Source of the DNA: CAKVLG01 sp045637805
Lineage (GTDB): Bacteria; Bacillota; Clostridia; Christensenellales; UBA1242
Direction: 5' to 3'
Length of the DNA stretch: 64,000 nucleotides
Assembly (NCBI GenBank): GCA_045637805.1
Contig: JAZUAE010000013.1
Location: forward strand, 1 to 64,000
Below the pieces are notes generated by a model that had not been told where the DNA came from, did not search any database, and was given only the letters and a program-made list of their open reading frames with translations. Position numbers and translations under genes: made by a program. The stretch's first letter is position 1. Each line of letters opens with the position of its first letter. Below are positions 59,967 through 64,000 of this stretch, one piece after another.

Positions 59967-60062
59967 ATATATTCTCCTAATCTCATATATTATATCATTA
60001 GATACACAAATAATCAATAGCGAACAAATAAAAAACCTTGAAAACAAATTCAAGGTTTTGTT

Positions 60063-60139
60063 TGGTGCGTCGTAAGAGATTCGAACTCCTGACCTTTGGT
60101 TCCGTAGACCAACGCTCTATCCAGCTGAGCTAACGACGC
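60063..60139 (-). tRNA. tRNA-Arg (ACG)
   Basis: 77 nt including encoded CCA. Acceptor GCGTCGT / ACGACGC, D arm with AGCTCAGCTGGATAGAGC, anticodon loop CTACGGA (anticodon ACG, expected to be deaminated to ICG), T arm with GTTCGAATC. Five-base variable loop. Confidence 0.97.
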
Positions 60140-60268
60140 ATATTAAATTTTGAATCACACTTTTTTTCAATGTTTGAACACAACGTATTCTACCACAACA
60201 AATAGTATTTGTCAACAAATACAATTTAACAAATTTAATAAAAAATTTTTACAAAATGTAAATAAAAC

Positions 60269-60317
60269 TTGACATTGTTGAAATATAATGTATAATATAT
60301 GTAAAGTAAACTTTACA
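60269..60317 (+). promoter_or_regulatory. Promoter with downstream operator for the DUF6442-XRE pair
   Basis: TTGACA (60269-60274), 16-bp spacer, TATAAT (60291-60296). A perfect 18-bp inverted repeat TGTAAAGTAAACTTTACA (60300-60317) spans the expected transcription start, an ideal place for the XRE protein encoded second in the operon to repress its own promoter. Confidence 0.75.
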
Positions 60318-60331
60318 AAAAGGAGGATATT

Positions 60332-60664
60332 ATGGAAAAAGAAGAAGTTTTGGAGAAAGTTCAAAATAAGAAAGCAGTAGTAGGCGAAATGGAGAAAGAA
60401 AAAATAAACAAATCTAATTGGATTGCGTTAGTCATTGCTTGCTTTGTGGCGGTTACTTTTATGATTGTGGAGGGTGCTTTAGGTCGTAGAAGTGTAATAT
60501 TTGCTATTGGAGCAATATGTTTTTCTTGGGCTAGCGTTTTCTATTTTTGTCAGTACTTTATTGCAAAAAGACCAAAAGGTGTTTTGATCGGTGCCATTCT
60601 TGAAACTTTAGGTGCTTGCATTATGATTACAAACTATGTATTATGTTTAGTAGGTGTAATATAA
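60332..60664 (+). CDS. DUF6442 family membrane protein
   Basis: 110 residues. A charged N-terminal helix (MEKEEVLEKVQNKKAVVGEMEKEK) is followed by three hydrophobic segments (about residues 31-45, 54-74 and 85-108). This 'KEEILEK ... DEME' opening and membrane layout match DUF6442, always found before a small XRE regulator. AGGAGG precedes the ATG. The stop overlaps the regulator start by one base (TAATG). Function unknown. Confidence 0.72.
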   Translation: MEKEEVLEKVQNKKAVVGEMEKEKINKSNWIALVIACFVAVTFMIVEGALGRRSVIFAIGAICFSWASVFYFCQYFIAKRPKGVLIGAILETLGACIMITNYVLCLVGVI

Positions 60665-60867
60665 TGAACGATATAGTATTAAAAAATAATTTAAAAGAAA
60701 TTAGAATAAAAAATAATCTTTCACAAGAGGAACTTGCAAAAAAAGTTGGCACGACAAGGCAAACTATAATTTCAATAGAAAAGAACTTATTTAACCCGTC
60801 TGCAAAACTTGCACTATTGCTTTGCATGGTATTAAATGTAAAATTTGAAGAATTATTTTATTTTTAA
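60664..60867 (+). CDS. Small XRE-family transcriptional regulator
   Basis: 67 residues, essentially one helix-turn-helix: NLKEIRIKNNLSQEELAKKVGTTRQTIISIEKNLFNPSAKLAL. This size and the TTRQTI-IE-N motif match the 'putative transcriptional regulator' group coupled to DUF6442-type proteins. It probably autoregulates through the palindrome over its operon's transcription start. Confidence 0.9.
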   Translation: MNDIVLKNNLKEIRIKNNLSQEELAKKVGTTRQTIISIEKNLFNPSAKLALLLCMVLNVKFEELFYF

Positions 60868-60869
60868 AC

Positions 60870-60899
60870 AAAAAAAGAGATGCACGCATCTCTTTTTTA
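60870..60899. terminator. Bidirectional terminator
   Basis: 13-bp stem AAAAAAGAGATGC / GCATCTCTTTTTT with a two-base centre, overlapping the galE stop. Confidence 0.9.
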
Positions 60900-61913
60900 T
60901 TCATTATATCCGTTTGGGTTATTCTTTTGCCAGTTCCAAGAATCGCGACACATGTCTGATATGTTATACTCGGCTTTAAACCCTAATTCATTTTCAGCTT
61001 TTGCGCTGTTTGCGTAACACTCAGCGATATCTCCTGGGCGGCGATCTTTTATTTCATAAGGAATTTTAAAACCACAAGCTCTTTCCATTGCATCATGTAC
61101 TTGAAGTACACTATAACCATGACCTGTACCCAAGTTATATGTAACGATGCCTGGATTTTTGAATAATTTATCTAATGCAAGCAAATGTCCTCGAGCCAAA
61201 TCGCAAACATGAATATAGTCTCTAACGCCTGTTCCGTCTATTGTTTTATAATCGTTTCCAAAAACGCTTAAATATTCTCTTTTTCCTATAGCAACCTGTG
61301 TGATAAAAGGAACCAGGTTGTTAGGAATACCATTTGGATCTTCACCTATAAGTCCACTCGAGTGTGCTCCTATAGGATTAAAATATCTGAGCAATGCGAC
61401 ATTGAAATTTGAATGAACTTTACAATAGTCTCGAAGCATATCTTCAATCATTAGTTTTGTTCTTCCATAAGGATTTGTTACATGTAATTCAAAAGATTCG
61501 TCGATAGGTACGCTTACAGGATCTCCATAGACTGTTGCTGATGATGAGAATACAAGGTTGTTTACTTGATATTTTTCCATCAATTCAACAAGGTTTAAAG
61601 TAGAAACTAGATTGTTTTGGTAATACATTAATGGTTTTTGTGTAGACTCGCCCACAGCTTTAAGCCCTGCAAAATGTATAACAGCATCAATTTTATTTTC
61701 TTTAAAAATATTCTCTAAATCAATATAATTGCAGCAGTCCACTTCATAAAAAGTTAAATCTTTGCCGGTTATTTTCTTAATCCTTTCAAAAACTTTTGGG
61801 TTAGAGTTTGACAAATTATCTACAACAATAACATTATATCCTTTTTCAAGTAATTGTACACAAGTGTGAGAACCTATATATCCAGCTCCACCAGTAACTA
61901 AAATGTTTTTCAT
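60897..61913 (-). CDS. galE: UDP-glucose 4-epimerase
   Basis: 338 residues, extended short-chain dehydrogenase. NAD site GGAGYIGSHTCVQLLEKG, the NLSNS motif, FAGLKAVGES, catalytic Ser in SSSATVYG and Tyr-x-x-x-Lys in NPYGRTKLM, and the GVRDYIHV substrate loop. It interconverts UDP-glucose and UDP-galactose (and possibly the GlcNAc forms), and would work with the NahK-like kinase in the lacto-N-biose route. AGAGGTG precedes the ATG. Confidence 0.96.
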   Translation of the reverse strand: MKNILVTGGAGYIGSHTCVQLLEKGYNVIVVDNLSNSNPKVFERIKKITGKDLTFYEVDCCNYIDLENIFKENKIDAVIHFAGLKAVGESTQKPLMYYQNNLVSTLNLVELMEKYQVNNLVFSSSATVYGDPVSVPIDESFELHVTNPYGRTKLMIEDMLRDYCKVHSNFNVALLRYFNPIGAHSSGLIGEDPNGIPNNLVPFITQVAIGKREYLSVFGNDYKTIDGTGVRDYIHVCDLARGHLLALDKLFKNPGIVTYNLGTGHGYSVLQVHDAMERACGFKIPYEIKDRRPGDIAECYANSAKAENELGFKAEYNISDMCRDSWNWQKNNPNGYNE

Positions 61914-62077
61914 AATTCACCTCTATTTAATATTTTAACATAATATGTTTTATTAGTAAACTAAAATTTAAACATTCTTTAAACCATGAATAAGAATTTC
62001 TATTTTACAACAAATTAATCACAAACATAATTTGACAAATATATTCAAATTAACACAAGATAACGCATTAACTATTT

Positions 62078-62106
62078 TTGTCGCAACTTTAAATTATCTT
62101 TATAAT
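62078..62106 (+). promoter_or_regulatory. Promoter of spoIIE with 0A-box-like -35 region
   Basis: TATAAT at 62101-62106 lies 17 bp after TTGTCG (62078-62083). The surrounding TTGTCGCAA differs at one position from the Spo0A box TTGTCGAA. In B. subtilis spoIIE is activated by Spo0A at its SigA promoter, which fits. Confidence 0.5.
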
Positions 62107-62123
62107 AAACATAGAGGATAAAA

Positions 62124-64000
62124 ATGGGCGATAAGAAAAAGTTGATGTTTTACTATATTATATTCTTTATAGTTATGTTTGTTTTGTCTAGCTACAGACT
62201 TGTTAACAGCATGGCGCCGTTTACTGCGCCATTTGTTTTTACGTTGATTAAAAATGGTTTTAGTCCGTATATTGTTTTAGTTGAGTTTTTTATAGCCGGT
62301 GTTTTAGTTGAATATTCTTCCAGTTCAGTTTTGATAATACTTAGTCAAATAGGTTTTGCTTTTTTATCATATCTATTCAAAGTTATATTAAAAGACAAGT
62401 ATAAAATTTATTTAACTTATGTTTTATTGTTTTTAAGTCATGCCGCATTTATATATTTTAATTTTATTTCGGTGGAATATGTAGTATTATCTGTTTTGTC
62501 TATTACTCTTTCAATGCTTATGCTGTATGTGTTTAACATTTGCATTGATTCACTTAAAAACAAGGGGTATTATGCGCTATTTTCTGTTGAAGAAAAAGTT
62601 GCATTTTCTATTAGTATTATTGCATTGTTTATGGGGCTTTCATCAATAAATTCTTATGTGGATTTTGTGAAGGTTGTAGGTGTTTTAGTTTTGTTGGTTG
62701 CAAGTGAGATTACAGCAGAAAAAACAGTCTTTATTTTCTCTGTGCTTGCAGGACTTGGGGCTTCAATAACAAATGGAGGAATAAGCGAAATTGCACTACT
62801 TCCCATTTTTGCTGTAATATGTTGTGCAATTAAAAACAAATACATTAAAGCCTTCGCAATAGTTTTATGTGATCAACTTTTATTATTTGTTTTAAATGTT
62901 GATTTGTTTTTTAACTTGTATAATTTAATTTCAATGGTGATTGTTGCTTTAATTTTTATCGCTTTGCCAAATAGATTTGTGATAGAAATTAAAGAAAATT
63001 TGGGTCATATAAAAAGTTGTACTCTTATAGATTATTTAGATCAAAACCAGAGAAAAAATATAACAAAAAAACTTACATTAATTGCTGAAGCGTTTAGTGA
63101 AGTTAATAGGCAATACAAAAGTCTGGTTGTTGGGGAACTAAATGAAAGCAAGGCTATAGAGTTTGTTACAAAAAGTGTTTACAGCAATGTATGTGAAACT
63201 TGCACTAAGAGAGAGGAGTGTTATAAAGATTTGTATGTCAAAACAGGAATTGAAAGTTTTGTTAGGGTAGGTCTCAAAAAGAATAAGATAACTTTACTTG
63301 ATGTTCCTCTTCAAATTTCTACTTGTTTACGATTAAATTTATTATCAGAAAAAATTAATAATGAAATTGAGGATATAAAAAAATATGCTAATAAAGTAAA
63401 AGCGCAAGACGATAAAAAGTTGGCACTTAGTAATCAATTTTTAGGAACAGGTGAACTGTTTAAAACTATTAGCGAAAATACTTTTGAATCCAAAATAGAA
63501 CATAATCATGAAAAAATACTAATAGAAAAAATGATGAATGCAAATATAACAGTCAGAGAAGTTGCCGAAATTTATAATAATATGCAATTTAAAGAATTGT
63601 CTTTACTTGTAAAAAATGAAGATGTAGTCAAAAAGGAATTGCTAAAAATTGCGAGCAATGTGTATAAAATGAAACTGTTTTTATCCAGTCAAGAATTATC
63701 TAATGAATCGGGTTGGAGTGTTATAACGCTTGTACCAGAGCCAAAGTTACAACAAGTTGTGGGTATTGCGTTGTCACCAAAACAAGAATTTTCTAAAAGT
63801 GGAGATAATTATTCTATTACCAAAATAAACAATCATAGTTATATTTTTGCTATAGCAGATGGTATGGGGTTTGGAACAAAAGCTAATAAAATCAGCGAAT
63901 CAACATTGGCGATGGTTGAAAATTTTTATAGAGCAGGAATTTCATCAGATATGATTTCAAGATGTGTAAATAATATAATATTGCCTTTAGCAGAAGAAAA
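62124..64000 (+). CDS. spoIIE: Stage II sporulation protein E, partial (3' end outside window)
   Basis: Frame open to the right edge; 625 codons visible. The N-terminal ~290 residues hold about ten hydrophobic helices, then a cytoplasmic region with a VCETC...CYKD cluster (Cys pairs typical of the linker of SpoIIE), and the beginning of a PP2C phosphatase domain: KSGDNYS and FAIADGMGFGTKA bring the metal-binding aspartates. SpoIIE dephosphorylates SpoIIAA to activate SigF in the forespore and helps form the polar septum. AGAGGATAAA precedes the ATG. Not complete, so motif checks stop in mid-domain. Confidence 0.95.
   Translation, partial: MGDKKKLMFYYIIFFIVMFVLSSYRLVNSMAPFTAPFVFTLIKNGFSPYIVLVEFFIAGVLVEYSSSSVLIILSQIGFAFLSYLFKVILKDKYKIYLTYVLLFLSHAAFIYFNFISVEYVVLSVLSITLSMLMLYVFNICIDSLKNKGYYALFSVEEKVAFSISIIALFMGLSSINSYVDFVKVVGVLVLLVASEITAEKTVFIFSVLAGLGASITNGGISEIALLPIFAVICCAIKNKYIKAFAIVLCDQLLLFVLNVDLFFNLYNLISMVIVALIFIALPNRFVIEIKENLGHIKSCTLIDYLDQNQRKNITKKLTLIAEAFSEVNRQYKSLVVGELNESKAIEFVTKSVYSNVCETCTKREECYKDLYVKTGIESFVRVGLKKNKITLLDVPLQISTCLRLNLLSEKINNEIEDIKKYANKVKAQDDKKLALSNQFLGTGELFKTISENTFESKIEHNHEKILIEKMMNANITVREVAEIYNNMQFKELSLLVKNEDVVKKELLKIASNVYKMKLFLSSQELSNESGWSVITLVPEPKLQQVVGIALSPKQEFSKSGDNYSITKINNHSYIFAIADGMGFGTKANKISESTLAMVENFYRAGISSDMISRCVNNIILPLAEE

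Noticed and set aside
1..64000. CRISPR array, IS elements, rRNA operon
   Set aside because: No regularly spaced direct repeats of 23-40 bp, no transposase or integrase, and no rRNA-like sequence were seen on either strand.

Overview
This is an AT-rich chromosomal window (roughly 30% G+C by eye) that reads as an anaerobic, spore-forming, Clostridia-like member of the Bacillota, probably an uncultured gut lineage. The indicators are strong AGGAGG-type ribosome binding sites, a SpoIIE gene running off the right end, YtaF- and YyaC-like sporulation proteins, Soj/Spo0J with three perfect copies of the Bacillus-type parS site, an [FeFe]-hydrogenase catalytic-domain protein, anaerobic glycerol-3-phosphate oxidation genes and an archaeal-type class I lysyl-tRNA synthetase. 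The parA-parB-...-yyaC-...-ychF order resembles the origin-proximal region of Bacillus subtilis, so the left part probably lies near the replication origin.

Layout. 0-1.9 kb: ABC exporter pair and a YtaF/MntP-like membrane protein. 1.9-9.9 kb: parA, parB, parS cluster, CvpA-like protein, yyaC-like gene, ftsH, ychF, uppP and a 26-residue Cys-rich peptide gene. 10-17.5 kb: ABC-exporter-like protein with a degraded ATPase domain, dCMP deaminase, HIT-like protein, RNase R, an RdgB-GNAT fusion and transaldolase. 17.6-24.15 kb: an accessory block, all on the minus strand, ending at the 3' end of a tRNA-Ser. It holds a metallopeptidase, a helix-turn-helix regulator, a uracil-DNA-glycosylase-like protein, a membrane-anchored DnaQ-type exonuclease, small unknown proteins, a gene remnant broken by an amber codon, and a recurring TTGGCGGA-type motif after gene ends. 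24.3-32.5 kb: large CvpA-like protein, hydrogenase-domain protein, nucleoside hydrolase with a DisA_N-like putative sensor, DUF11 protein, MFS protein. 32.5-43 kb: RadC, U32 protein, then a lipid/glycerol catabolic locus (YhhN, phosphodiesterase, lysophospholipase-like hydrolase, glpK, G3P dehydrogenase, FAD oxidoreductase, DUF1667). 43-50.5 kb: unknown proteins, a gene broken by an ochre codon, lysS, rsgA coupled to a 16S rRNA G1405-methyltransferase-like gene, a beta-helix lipoprotein and miaA. 50.5-53 kb: XRE regulator and a stand-alone condensation-domain protein followed by a carrier protein. 53-64 kb: trpS behind an apparent Trp leader-peptide attenuator, folA, DUF1846, dut, a NahK-like kinase, tRNA-Arg, a DUF6442/XRE pair, galE and spoIIE.

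The observations most worth following are: (1) the trpS attenuator, with an 11-codon leader peptide carrying tandem Trp codons, four mutually exclusive RNA segments and an intrinsic terminator; (2) a nucleoside hydrolase adjacent to a DisA_N-like domain that has lost most of its catalytic RHR motif, possibly an undescribed nucleotide-sensing pair; (3) four genes with identical -35/17/-10/6/ATG geometry and no ribosome binding site, suggesting leaderless transcripts; (4) an FmrO/Rmt-like methyltransferase translationally coupled to rsgA; (5) the tRNA-Ser-anchored accessory block with its repeated motif; and (6) a condensation domain plus carrier protein with no adenylation domain nearby. Several operons use TAATG stop/start overlaps. 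No CRISPR array, intact IS element, integrase or rRNA gene was seen.
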